Part shown: in pieces, positions 45,638 through 54,452 of the stretch | Position numbering within the stretch: the stretch's first letter is position 1 | Layout of the letters: each line of letters begins with the position of its first letter | Origin: Ruminococcus hominis | Lineage (GTDB): Bacteria; Bacillota; Clostridia; Lachnospirales; Lachnospiraceae | NCBI RefSeq assembly: GCF_014287355.1 | Contig: NZ_JACOPE010000001.1 | Location: 248,001 to 312,000 of the forward strand | Length of the DNA stretch: 64,000 nucleotides | Direction: 5' to 3' | Made by a program: the position numbers and the translations under genes | Notes under the pieces: generated by a model | The model's database searches: none | What the model saw: the letters and a program-made list of their open reading frames with translations, nothing else | Told to the model about the DNA's origin: nothing

Positions 45638-46217
45638 TTCCGTCACCTCCTGAGAATAAGAATTTATCATATTCATCTCGTAATTGTGTTTTAAATGAAT
45701 GATCGATCAAAATATTTCTGTCGCGGATGACACAGCGGACTCCACCAATAAAATCTTCTGTACTGATTGTAAGCTGTGTGCCCGTAGCTTCCTCAAGAGA
45801 GGATTTCAAGGATTCATCTGACGGGTTAATATAAATCGTCATAGAAGATCCGTTCGCAAATGTAAGAGCATCCCGGATACAGCGAATCAAGAAATCCGGA
45901 TAATCTGCTGATTTCATATAATCATGGACAAGCTCCAGAGTCTCTTTAAAAATCTTATCTTTCAGATCCTGCTGGATTTTGCTCTGCTCACGTTTTAAGT
46001 CAAGTTGTGCTTTGGCAAGCGATTGATTGATCTGCTGTTTTGCATTGATCGTCTCTGTTTTAATACGGATCTCAGATTGTCTTTGAGCTTCTACTTTGTG
46101 ATCCTGTAATACTTTTTCAAGAGCATCCCGGTATGAGTCAATAATCTCATTGCCCTGAGCCCGGGCCTCCTCCATGGAGGTCGCCTGTAAATGTGCAATT
46201 TTTTCTTCTAAAGTCAA
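45630..46217 (-). CDS. atpE: V-type ATP synthase subunit E, TTG start
   Basis: The 195-residue peripheral-stalk subunit has a long charged coiled coil in residues 1-100 and a compact C-terminal head (GGVRCVIRDRNILIDHSF). The start is TTG with GGGAGG seven bases upstream; no ATG is suitably placed. The stop lies eight bases inside the subunit A gene. Confidence 0.9.
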   Translation of the reverse strand: MTLEEKIAHLQATSMEEARAQGNEIIDSYRDALEKVLQDHKVEAQRQSEIRIKTETINAKQQINQSLAKAQLDLKREQSKIQQDLKDKIFKETLELVHDYMKSADYPDFLIRCIRDALTFANGSSMTIYINPSDESLKSSLEEATGTQLTISTEDFIGGVRCVIRDRNILIDHSFKTQLRDEYDKFLFSGGDGIA

Positions 46218-46229
46218 GGTACTACCTCC

Positions 46230-46538
46230 CTATAATTTTAATCCGATTGCTTCTGTGATATAAGAAGTGATAAAGTCTTTTTTACGTCCTGTACCATGTC
46301 GGTCAGGAATCTCGATCAAAAGAGGCATCTTTCGCTCCAGACGGAATTGATCAATGATGTCTGGAAATTCCTGACCGAATTTTTCTGTCAGGAGGACGAT
46401 ACCAATTGTTTTGTCGAGCAAGACCTTCTCCAATTCTTCACGAAGTTCGTCACGTTCATGGACAACAACACCATCTACGCCGGCAAGACGCATGCCGGTA
46501 TAGGTGTCGACGTTGTCACTGATTAAATACATTTTCAT
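46230..46538 (-). CDS. atpF: V-type ATP synthase subunit F
   Basis: The 102-residue product starts MKMYLISDNVDTYTGMRLAG, a typical subunit F N-terminus, and has IGIVLLTEKFGQEF in the middle. Subunit F regulates coupling in the central stalk. ATG 46538 follows GGAG by six bases; the ATG four codons earlier has no such site. Confidence 0.9.
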   Translation of the reverse strand: MKMYLISDNVDTYTGMRLAGVDGVVVHERDELREELEKVLLDKTIGIVLLTEKFGQEFPDIIDQFRLERKMPLLIEIPDRHGTGRKKDFITSYITEAIGLKL

Positions 46539-46590
46539 AAAATACTCCATTCCGGCTGCTGTATTAAATACCTGCAGCCCAAGCGGTGTT

Positions 46591-47037
<447 letters not shown>

Positions 47038-47052
47038 CTATAAAATGATAAT

Positions 47053-48999
47053 TTATTTCTTTGAGTTTGATTCAGTTTTTTGTGAATATGGTGAAAATGC
47101 ATGTCCGGAACCACTGTAGAATCGACTGAACATTTCATAATATTCCAGACGAAGAACCTGAATTCCGACGATCAATCCCTCCATACCACACACGAACAAG
47201 TTACCGAGTACAATGACGATCCAGTTCGGATTACCCTCTTCGACACCGGCAAGCATCAGTACAACTTCCATCATTGCAGCATGACTGACAGCGAAAGCAC
47301 CGATACGGACAAAGGACAAGGTGTTGGAGAAGTAGCTGAGCAGTGTTTCAAATAATTCAAAAAATCCCTGAATGAGGAACATTGCTTTGCTTTCTTCCAT
47401 TTTGTTACTTTTCTTTTCAATCTTCTTTGTGAGTGGCTCACGGAATAAGATTAAAAGAAGAGGAATGCCAAACATAATGGCAAGAACCCATCCGGCAGGG
47501 GTTTTATGCCCTGTCATAAATAAAACGATAACAGCTACAATGGAAGCATAGAATACAAGTCCTGCAACACCATTGATATCAAACCAGGTAGCTTCTACAT
47601 CGTGGCTACGAGCCGCATTTATAATATGGAGGATCATAGCAAATATAATGACACCCATACCAAAAGCAACAGCGACAATAAATACGGTGTTTAACTTACC
47701 GATAAAAGGTAATGTCGTCATATGGTCGATTGGTCTTAACCAAAGCGGCTGAATGATATCTTCAAATCCGAAAATGCTTCCGAATAAAAATCCAAAAATG
47801 GTGGAGAAGAAACCGGCACAGGATACAATTCCTGCCAGAGGAATCTTCTTAAAGTGATATAAAAGTCCGCCTCCGATCAAGAGGAGAAGTCCCTGACCAA
47901 CATCACCGAACATTGCACCAAAGATGAAGGAATAAGTCAATGCAACGAAAATGGTAGGATCCATTTCATTGTGCGCAGGCAAACCATACATCTGTACATA
48001 CATTTCAAAAGGTTTAAATAATTTTGGATTTTCCAGTTTCGTTGGCGGTTCTCCAAAATATTTATCCCGTTCTTCCTCTACAACAACAAAGACTTTGTCA
48101 TCATTTTTAATTTCTTCTGTAAATTTTTCGACATCATCTTCTGCCATCCATCCGCATAAAATGTAATAATCTTCTTTGTTTTCTTCCATGCGGGCTGCCA
48201 TCTTACGAACATCAAAGTTATTAGAAAGCTCTTGCAGACGTTTTTGTGCAGCAACCAGCTGAGGTCCCTGTTTTGTAAGGAAATCGGCAATTTGTTGATT
48301 TAGAGCTTCAATCTCTTTTTGTGATTTATCAATCTCACGTGAAAGTGCTCGATATGCCTGTGAAGGTGTTCCTTTGTATTCATCTGTTAAAGTGATTCGC
48401 TCAAAATGAAGCGAACGGAAAATAGCATCCGCTTTCGGGGCTTCACCAGGCGATACGAAGTAAGCTCCGTATACATAAGTATCATCACGTTCGCCTTCTA
48501 CATAAATAGCATCCAGGTCATCAGCCAGATATTTCTGCATTTTATGATAATATTCAATAGGAAGTTTTCCAAAGCGGTAAGCAATAAATCGATAATTCAG
48601 AACCTCTTGAATGTTGCAGTCCAGTGGCTGGAAAGGCGAAATAATCTGTTGTTTCTGCTGAGCAGCTCCAATAGCCTGCTTCTGTTTTTCTTTTTTCTCT
48701 TGCAAATGTTCATACTCTTCATTTGCAGTACGTACAAGTTCAAACATATCGTCCAGAGCAAGTGTCGCATCTGGTTTGATCTTGTCGGGATTGTCCAGAT
48801 AGCCAACAAATTTATTAGCCATACTAAGAGCATCTCGATATGGATTGAGTTCAACAAATGGTCGGAGATTGTCGACTGTTTTTAATTCAGACAATGCCGA
48901 TTCCAATTGGATTTCATATTTGGAAAGGTATGTGTCGGTCACGCGGTCGATATCATTTCGAGGACCCGAAATGTTGATAAATTTCATTTTTACAATCAT
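47053..48999 (-). CDS. atpI: V-type ATP synthase subunit I (membrane stator)
   Basis: The 648-residue subunit has a soluble N-terminal half with coiled coil (residues 1-330) and a C-terminal half of seven to eight membrane helices, including FVRIGAFAVSHAAMMEVVLM with the conserved Arg that faces the rotor. The start codon ATG overlaps the subunit C stop as ATGA, with GGAGG nine bases upstream. Confidence 0.94.
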   Translation of the reverse strand: MIVKMKFINISGPRNDIDRVTDTYLSKYEIQLESALSELKTVDNLRPFVELNPYRDALSMANKFVGYLDNPDKIKPDATLALDDMFELVRTANEEYEHLQEKKEKQKQAIGAAQQKQQIISPFQPLDCNIQEVLNYRFIAYRFGKLPIEYYHKMQKYLADDLDAIYVEGERDDTYVYGAYFVSPGEAPKADAIFRSLHFERITLTDEYKGTPSQAYRALSREIDKSQKEIEALNQQIADFLTKQGPQLVAAQKRLQELSNNFDVRKMAARMEENKEDYYILCGWMAEDDVEKFTEEIKNDDKVFVVVEEERDKYFGEPPTKLENPKLFKPFEMYVQMYGLPAHNEMDPTIFVALTYSFIFGAMFGDVGQGLLLLIGGGLLYHFKKIPLAGIVSCAGFFSTIFGFLFGSIFGFEDIIQPLWLRPIDHMTTLPFIGKLNTVFIVAVAFGMGVIIFAMILHIINAARSHDVEATWFDINGVAGLVFYASIVAVIVLFMTGHKTPAGWVLAIMFGIPLLLILFREPLTKKIEKKSNKMEESKAMFLIQGFFELFETLLSYFSNTLSFVRIGAFAVSHAAMMEVVLMLAGVEEGNPNWIVIVLGNLFVCGMEGLIVGIQVLRLEYYEMFSRFYSGSGHAFSPYSQKTESNSKK

Positions 49000-50042
49000 A
49001 GAGTTTTACCTCCAATATACGCTAACGTTTCACCAGGAGACAAATGGTAACGCACACATTCCATGGCGGTTGTCAGCTTTCTTAATTCTTCTTCTTTTAA
49101 GAACAGATACGTATTGAGCGTAGCAATAGAATAAGGATTTCTGCGTCGGTCTACCGTGTAAAGATGGTAAAGACAATCACGATACATCTGTTCAATTGTT
49201 AGTGTTTCATTGAAATCATAGTGCCTCCAGTAAGAAGTTTTTCGTAGAATATGATCAAATTCTTCTACAGAAGGTGTTTCAACCAGTTCTTTAACAAGTT
49301 CGGTTGAAAGTTTATAATGAATCGGTACTAATAATGCATAAATGTCTACCGGTTTCATTTCATAATATTTCTTTGCTCGATAAATCCATTGAAGATTTAA
49401 CAGATCAATCTTTGAACCATAATCTCTTGTAAGAATCTCAAGCTCTTTTTTCTTTAAAACTTTTTTTCGCTTTTTCCAGACCTTGGCAAATGCATATTGA
49501 TCCAGAGCAAGGTCGTAATCAAAAAGAGTAATGTTAGGTTTTTCCTTTAATCGCTTCAATGGTTCATAATATTCCGTATCTTTCAAATTCTCGATTAATT
49601 CATCCGTTGTACGTGATGTGATTAGTTTATCGATAGAAATCTGAGAATATTTATCGAAGAAATTCTTCTTATAATTTAAATCAAAAGGCTCGGAGTAATG
49701 ATTGATCACAATACGGAAGCAATAATTGATCAAATCTACTTCATAGCGGGAAACATAAAGTTCCAGAAATTTTCGTTGTTCCAGCCCGCAAAAACGATAG
49801 ATTTTAGAATAATCATAATATAATTGTCCAATTAAAACTTTCTCAATATTACCGCGATGAAGCTGCTCGTCAGACAAATCATTTAATACAAAGCTGTAAG
49901 AAGATTTCTCTTTTAGATAAGAAACAATTTCCGGGACGCTGTGAAGCTCGGCAATTTCTTCGAAATTTTTATCATTCAGAAGCCTTGCTTCCATTGCACG
50001 AATCTTAGTTACAATACCACTGTATGCCAGTAAATTTCCCAT
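48996..50042 (-). CDS. atpC: V-type ATP synthase subunit C
   Basis: The 348-residue product matches the funnel-shaped subunit C/d family (GNLLAYSGIVTKIRAMEARLL start, three helical repeats). It couples the central stalk to the membrane ring. ATG 50042 is six bases after GAGGTG; the frame opens three codons earlier with GTG, which overlaps that site. Confidence 0.9.
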   Translation of the reverse strand: MGNLLAYSGIVTKIRAMEARLLNDKNFEEIAELHSVPEIVSYLKEKSSYSFVLNDLSDEQLHRGNIEKVLIGQLYYDYSKIYRFCGLEQRKFLELYVSRYEVDLINYCFRIVINHYSEPFDLNYKKNFFDKYSQISIDKLITSRTTDELIENLKDTEYYEPLKRLKEKPNITLFDYDLALDQYAFAKVWKKRKKVLKKKELEILTRDYGSKIDLLNLQWIYRAKKYYEMKPVDIYALLVPIHYKLSTELVKELVETPSVEEFDHILRKTSYWRHYDFNETLTIEQMYRDCLYHLYTVDRRRNPYSIATLNTYLFLKEEELRKLTTAMECVRYHLSPGETLAYIGGKTL

Positions 50043-50117
50043 GTTTGTCACCTCGTTTGCATGAAAATGTGTTGTTACTTATAGTAAAATGTAAACAATG
50101 ATGTGAAAACCTGTGAT

Positions 50118-50429
50118 CTACACGGTCGTAATACGTGCTAAGATTTCCTGTGCATATTGCGAATGCCTTTCTTTATAATTCTTCTGCAAGGCAATGGTTG
50201 CAGAATTGTTATCACTACTTTGACCATTTAAAACATTTTGTGTATCAGTTTCCAGATGATCACGGATCTTTTGAATCTCGGACATGGTACGACTTTCTAA
50301 TTCAATATCAAAGAGCCGTCGTTTTTCCTGATATTCTTTATCCAAAACTTCCTTTTGTGCCTCAGCATGCTCCACAATGGAAGAAGCGGCCGATTCGATT
50401 TCGGATAGTTTTTTTACAATAGAATCCAT
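50118..50429 (-). CDS. atpH: V-type ATP synthase subunit H/G (peripheral stalk)
   Basis: The 103-residue product is almost wholly a charged coiled coil (IVKKLSEIESAASSIVEHAE) and is the first gene of the operon, the usual place of the G/H stalk subunit that pairs with subunit E. ATG 50429 follows GGGAGG by six bases. Upstream on the minus strand a TATAAT (50524-50529) is a possible -10, with no good -35. Confidence 0.8.
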   Translation of the reverse strand: MDSIVKKLSEIESAASSIVEHAEAQKEVLDKEYQEKRRLFDIELESRTMSEIQKIRDHLETDTQNVLNGQSSDNNSATIALQKNYKERHSQYAQEILARITTV

Positions 50430-50573
50430 AAGAAGCCTCCCTTGTTGATTTTTACTTGTGATGTTTTTATCATACACCTTTTTGAAAAAAATACAATAAA
50501 AATAGCGGAATACAAACGATAAAATTATACAAAATCACCAGAAAAACAGAGGGCGAAAAAATATTATCAAAAA

Positions 50574-50603
50574 TTGACCGGTAGGATTGGTTTATGATAT
50601 GAT
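50574..50603 (+). promoter_or_regulatory. Promoter of trmB
   Basis: TTGACC (50574-50579) and TATGAT (50598-50603) are 18 bases apart, about 95 bases before the start codon. Confidence 0.5.
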
Positions 50604-50698
50604 GAAAAAAATTAAAAATAAAAATGATAAAAATGATGGAAAATAGCAGGTCAAACGAAGAATGACCTGATGAATGTTAGATAGTAGGAGGAAACAGT

Positions 50699-51352
50699 AT
50701 GAGACTTAGAAATATTCCAAGAGCGGAAAGTACAATAGAGGCACATGATGTGGTAATCAATCAGCCGGAGGCAGAACGAGGAAAGTGGGCAAAGGTATTT
50801 GGGAATAGTAAACCAATTCATATTGAGATTGGGATGGGAAAAGGTCAATTTCTGCTAAATATGGCACTGGCTCATCCAGATGTAAACTATATTGGAATCG
50901 AACGTTATTCAAGCGTACTGCTTAGAGCAGTGGAAAAATTTGACAGAGATGAATACAGAGAACTTGAAAATATCCGTTTTATTTGTATGGATGCAAAAGA
51001 ATTGGATAAAGTATTTGCACCGGAAGAAGTGGATAAAATTTATCTGAATTTTTCAGATCCATGGCCAAAAGCAAGACATGCAAAACGAAGACTGACATCG
51101 AAAGAATTTTTGAAAAGATATGAAGGAATCCTTGCTCAGCATGGAAAAGTTGAATTTAAGACAGACAACACAGAGCTGTTTGATTTTTCCTTAGAACAGA
51201 TAGAAGAAGCAGAAGGCTGGGAGCTGCTTGCACATACCTTTGATCTGCATCACAATGAAGAGATGAATAAAGGCAATATTATGACCGAGTATGAAGCAAA
51301 ATTTTCAGCAAAAGGTCAGCCGATCAATAAGTTGATTGCAACAAGGAAATAA
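50699..51352 (+). CDS. trmB: tRNA (guanine-46-N7)-methyltransferase
   Basis: The 217-residue enzyme has the SAM-binding IEIGMGKGQFL, the acidic YIGIERYSSVLLRA and the TrmB signature NFSDPWPKARHAKRRL, plus FKTDNTELFDFSLEQ near the end. It methylates G46 of many tRNAs in the cytosol. The start ATG has AGGAGG upstream. It precedes a tRNA-Lys gene but is not in the same transcript. Confidence 0.96.
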   Translation: MRLRNIPRAESTIEAHDVVINQPEAERGKWAKVFGNSKPIHIEIGMGKGQFLLNMALAHPDVNYIGIERYSSVLLRAVEKFDRDEYRELENIRFICMDAKELDKVFAPEEVDKIYLNFSDPWPKARHAKRRLTSKEFLKRYEGILAQHGKVEFKTDNTELFDFSLEQIEEAEGWELLAHTFDLHHNEEMNKGNIMTEYEAKFSAKGQPINKLIATRK

Positions 51353-51386
51353 AAAAGTAGTTGTTACATATAATATAAAAAGCTTA

Positions 51387-51426
51387 CGTTACTGTTCACA
51401 ATCTAAAGTGAGCAGTAGCGGTGTTT
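51387..51426 (+). terminator. Hairpin after trmB
   Basis: A 13-position stem (51387-51399 with 51408-51420, two G-U pairs) is followed by GTGTTTG. The U-tract is poor, so termination may be partial. Confidence 0.45.
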
Positions 51427-51440
51427 GTGGGGATGTGTAA

Positions 51441-51584
51441 ATGAAGAAAAAACGCAGAACCTGGAAAGTAGCGTTGAGTCAAAAGCTATATTGTAATGTA
51501 AAGTGGAATAAAATTGTGGTGTGTGTGAAGGACTCGTTGGACGAAGTAAGCAAGGTCTTGAATTCTATAGGAAGAAAATGTTAA
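51441..51584 (+). CDS. 47-codon small basic ORF
   Basis: The ORF starts with ATG 51441 behind a weak GGGG and encodes a Lys/Arg-rich peptide (MKKKRRTWKVALSQKLYCNV, ending SIGRKC). It contains three Cys and no obvious membrane segment. No homologue comes to mind. It may be a small protein, the stub of a decayed gene, or noncoding. Confidence 0.3.
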   Translation: MKKKRRTWKVALSQKLYCNVKWNKIVVCVKDSLDEVSKVLNSIGRKC

Positions 51585-51672
51585 AGTAGCTTGTTTGAAA
51601 ATGTAATTATTACCTTTGATAGGTGCAAAAATAAAAAAATGTTCGAAATATGAAAAAAATATAAAAAAATAC

Positions 51673-51701
51673 TTGCATTTTTTAAAAGCCTCCGATATAA
51701 T
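51673..51701 (+). promoter_or_regulatory. Promoter of tRNA-Lys
   Basis: TTGCAT (51673-51678) and TATAAT (51696-51701) are 17 bases apart and lie about 45 bases before the tRNA. Confidence 0.7.
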
Positions 51702-51744
51702 ATCTATTGTGTCACAGATGAGGCATACAAATTTAATAAAAGAT

Positions 51745-51817
51745 GCGCGATTAGCTCAGTTGGTAGAGCACCTGACTCTTAATCAGGGTGTCCAGGGTTC
51801 GAACCCCTGATCGCGCA
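51745..51817 (+). tRNA. tRNA-Lys (anticodon CTT)
   Basis: The 73-base gene folds as a full cloverleaf: acceptor GCGCGAT/ATCGCGC, D arm GCTCAGTTGGTAGAGC, anticodon stem CCTGA/TCAGG with loop CTCTTAA, T arm CAGGGTTCGAACCCCTG, discriminator A. The anticodon CTT reads AAG lysine codons. CCA is not encoded. A GC-rich trailer ending in seven T at about 51868 may stop transcription, though I see no clean hairpin. Confidence 0.95.
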
Positions 51818-51944
51818 CTCAGGAATCACTGTTTTTAACGGCTGCGAACGTTGGGGGCGGTGGTTTTTTTGTATTCTTTTTTAGTAATTTTGCAGGACTT
51901 ATGTTATACTGTGGATAAATCAAAATGCAGAGGAGAGGATGCAA

Positions 51945-52004
51945 ATGGGAATCTATTTGAATGGGACAACAGCATATACTTTGTACAAAAGTGAAACAGT
52001 TTGA
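51945..52004 (+). pseudogene. N-terminal stub of an AAA-ATPase-like protein
   Basis: GAGGAGAGGATGCAA precedes an ATG whose 19-residue frame MGIYLNGTTAYTLYKSETV resembles the N-terminus of Lachnospiraceae AAA-ATPase-like/DUF1703 proteins. The frame then stops, and no P-loop follows. The ribosome binding site has survived but the gene has been lost. The stop codon overlaps the region leading to the next gene. Confidence 0.45.
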
Positions 52005-52017
52005 TGAAAGGAAGCGT

Positions 52018-52797
52018 ATGAATAACAAAAGAAAGCAAATTATAAAAATAGTTATACCATTAATAATTGCATTATTGTCTGTTTTTGTATTCGCTCGATT
52101 CACAACATCTACAGAATATCATGCCAAAACAATACAGTTTTTGAATGAAAAGAAGACAACGGTTATGGAATTGACAGCGGCTTCCACGGCAGCTTCAGCG
52201 GCAATCACGTTGATTCCGGGAGATACAGGAACTCCGATTGCGGAAAAACTGGCAGATTTGAGCTCGTATTTTCTGGTTGTATTATGTGCATTATTTTTGG
52301 AAAAATATTTGCTGACGATAACGGGCTATGCAGCATTTATGATATTAATACCAATTGCCTGTGTATTATATTCGGCGAGTGAGATATTTAAACGGAACAT
52401 ATGGAAGCAGTTTGCATATAAGTTGGTGTTATTTGGACTTGGTATCTATCTGATTGTGCCGGTCAGTGTAAAGGTATCGGATATGATAGAGACAACATAT
52501 CAGACATCTATTGAGCAAACAATCGATTCGGCAAAACAGACGACAGAAGAAATCAAAGATAGTAGCGACGAAGAGGAAAGTAGTGGTGTGAGTGGATTTA
52601 TTTCCAAAGTGAAAGATGGAGTATCGGATACAACGGCTAAAATACAAAATGTGTTGAATAATTTTATTGAGGCGTTGGCGGTTATGATCGTAACTTCATG
52701 TCTGATTCCGATATTGGTAATGATATTCTTTGTGTGGATTATTAAGAGCATGCTGGGAATGGATATGACCGGATGGAAGCGGATTGAGAGAATATAG
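52018..52797 (+). CDS. Unknown multi-pass membrane protein
   Basis: The 259-residue product has about five membrane segments: 9-27, 84-98, 101-120, 133-150 and 218-242. A soluble, Ser/Glu-rich helical stretch at 155-215 (TIDSAKQTTEEIKDSSDEEE) lies between the last two. ATG 52018 follows AAAGGAAG; the earlier ATG at 51961 is not supported. I do not recognise the family. It sits downstream of an ATPase stub and ends in a long palindromic repeat that starts inside its stop codon. Confidence 0.65.
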   Translation: MNNKRKQIIKIVIPLIIALLSVFVFARFTTSTEYHAKTIQFLNEKKTTVMELTAASTAASAAITLIPGDTGTPIAEKLADLSSYFLVVLCALFLEKYLLTITGYAAFMILIPIACVLYSASEIFKRNIWKQFAYKLVLFGLGIYLIVPVSVKVSDMIETTYQTSIEQTIDSAKQTTEEIKDSSDEEESSGVSGFISKVKDGVSDTTAKIQNVLNNFIEALAVMIVTSCLIPILVMIFFVWIIKSMLGMDMTGWKRIERI

Positions 52798-52882
52798 GTA
52801 TGGACCCAGACAGGGACGGAGTTTCATGGTTCTTTTGCTGAGCAAAAGACCATGAAACTCCGTCCCTGTCTGGTCTATACCT
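52796..52882. repeat. Long hairpin repeat, copy A
   Basis: The arms AGACAGGGACGGAGTTTCAT and complement extend outward through GGTAT/ATACC and inward through TGGT/ACCA and CTTTTGCT/AGCAAAAG, giving a stem of nearly 40 bp with a loop of a few bases. It lies between two convergent genes, starts in one stop codon and ends seven bases before the other. It could end transcription from both sides, but its sequence is shared with copies B, C and D. Confidence 0.8.
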
Positions 52883-52888
52883 GTCTGG

Positions 52889-54157
52889 TTAGTTATCCAA
52901 CAACCATTTCCAAATAGGAATTACCTCAATATTGATTCCATCGCAATCAATAACAGCCTCTTCGCTATTAGTAATGAGAATACATTTGGCGTTGGGGATA
53001 AAATTATTTAGCTTCACAAAGGCTCTGGTTTCACGTTCTCTTGTATCTATGTTATCCAGAACCTGCATACTGACCTGGATAGCAAGATTGTCTAATGGTA
53101 CATAAAAGTCAATTTCTACATTATTCTCAAAGAAATAGACATTTTCGGTACCATAACGTCGCATCAGTTCGATTGCAACAAGATTTTCCAGTTGAGCAGA
53201 TTTGCAGTCTAGCAGCATAAGTCCTAGAAGTCCGGTATCCATAAAGTAATACTTAGGAGAAGTCTCTTTTTCTACAAGTTTGGCGGCATAGTTTTGCAGA
53301 GTAAAGAGCAGGTAGGAGTCTGTCATATAATTGACATAGTTTATTACGGTTTGTTTACCGATAGACATTCCACTACTTTTTAATATATTAGTCAGTCGGT
53401 TATACGATAAAGGTTTTGTGACAGATTCTGCAATTTTCTTTAAAATCAGCCTTATTGCGAAATCGTTGGTGATTTTATTTCTGCTTATAATATCACCAAG
53501 ATATACGGTTTGATAGATGCTGTTCAAAAAAGCCCTTTTGTTCTTTATTTCAACTAATTCAGGAAACGCTCCATAAGTTACGTATTCGTTATATTGATTT
53601 TGGACATCTGCCCTGTCTTTGGTGCTAATAACATCCAGATAATTCTTTGTCATATTATTTGCAATTAGATATTCAGAGAAAGAATATGGATAAACATTCA
53701 TAATAACAAAGCGCCCACCTAAAGTAGAAGCTATTTCGTTACTTAGCATTTTACTATTACTGCCAGTAATATTGATTCGATATTTCATATCCGCAATTCT
53801 GCGAACGAACTTTTCCCATCCGTTAATATTTTGAATCTCGTCTAAAAATAGATATGGTTTGACATCAGTTCCGGATAGTTCTAATCCGATTTCTAAAATG
53901 AGATTTAGATCTTCAGCAGTCATTTCCAAAAGACGCTCATCTTCAAAATTTACATAAACAATTTGGGACAAGGGAATTCCATTGTCTTCTAATTGCTTTA
54001 TTTGTTGATACATCATATATGACTTTCCGGTTCTTCTGATACCAACAAAGCAATAATTGACATTGGTTTCTAGAGAATATTGTCTTGTTATTAATGGATT
54101 GTTGAGATAAATATCTTTTTGATCAATCATGATTTGTTTTATAGTATCTCGATTCAT
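52889..54157 (-). CDS. AAA ATPase with DUF4143 domain (COG1373 type)
   Basis: The 422-residue product has Walker A GIRRTGKSYMMYQ near residue 42, Walker B-like KPYLFLDEIQNINGWEKFV, sensor-like NITGSNSKMLS and a C-terminal DUF4143 domain with a PD-(D/E)XK-like core (IELMRRYGTENVYFFENNVE, then IDFYVP). Such ATPases are abundant in Lachnospiraceae accessory regions and remain uncharacterised. ATG 54157 follows GAGGTG by nine bases. Its promoter overlaps a large palindrome, suggesting repression, perhaps by its own product. Confidence 0.82.
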   Translation of the reverse strand: MNRDTIKQIMIDQKDIYLNNPLITRQYSLETNVNYCFVGIRRTGKSYMMYQQIKQLEDNGIPLSQIVYVNFEDERLLEMTAEDLNLILEIGLELSGTDVKPYLFLDEIQNINGWEKFVRRIADMKYRINITGSNSKMLSNEIASTLGGRFVIMNVYPYSFSEYLIANNMTKNYLDVISTKDRADVQNQYNEYVTYGAFPELVEIKNKRAFLNSIYQTVYLGDIISRNKITNDFAIRLILKKIAESVTKPLSYNRLTNILKSSGMSIGKQTVINYVNYMTDSYLLFTLQNYAAKLVEKETSPKYYFMDTGLLGLMLLDCKSAQLENLVAIELMRRYGTENVYFFENNVEIDFYVPLDNLAIQVSMQVLDNIDTRERETRAFVKLNNFIPNAKCILITNSEEAVIDCDGINIEVIPIWKWLLDN

Positions 54158-54187
54158 AATATATGTCACCTCTTTCTATATGAGATA

Positions 54188-54224
54188 ATTATATATCAAT
54201 ATTGTCTTGCATACAAGACAATAT
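54188..54224 (-). promoter_or_regulatory. Promoter and palindromic operator of the DUF4143 ATPase gene
   Basis: On the minus strand TTGTAT (54211-54216) and TATAAT (54188-54193) are 17 bases apart. A perfect 11-bp inverted repeat ATATTGTCTTG-CATA-CAAGACAATAT (54199-54224) covers the -35. A third half-site TTGTCTTG lies at 54235-54242. The layout suggests cooperative binding by an unknown repressor. Confidence 0.6.
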
Positions 54225-54310
54225 CATGAATAAGTTGTCTTGTTTAATGAGAATGGAGATATAAATAGTATATGCGTATTGATGGGTATTATAACAGGGA
54301 CCAAACAGGA

Positions 54311-54376
54311 ACCAGACAGGGACGGAGTTTAATGGCTTTTTTGCGAGTAAAAAGGCCATTAAACTCCGTCCCTGTG
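54311..54376. repeat. Long hairpin repeat, copy B
   Basis: CAGGGACGGAGTTTAATGGC with its exact complement form the arms, with TTTTTTGCGAGTAAAAAG between. The left flank adds ACCAGA as in copies A, C and D, but the right flank does not. It lies between divergent genes, so it is not simply a terminator. Confidence 0.8.
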
Positions 54377-54452
54377 GCTTGCTGTGGGCTTGTATTTTGA
54401 CGAAATATGGGTTAAATTGTTCTATATAAATGCTGACAGAGGGGATGATATC

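Noticed and set aside
51745..51817. tRNA-Lys as attachment site of an integrated element
   Set aside because: No integrase gene and no second copy of the tRNA 3' end were noticed within the following 12 kb.
52796..52882. Copy A of the hairpin repeat as an ordinary bidirectional terminator
   Set aside because: There is no U-tract at either end, and sister copies lie in divergent and tandem intergenic positions.
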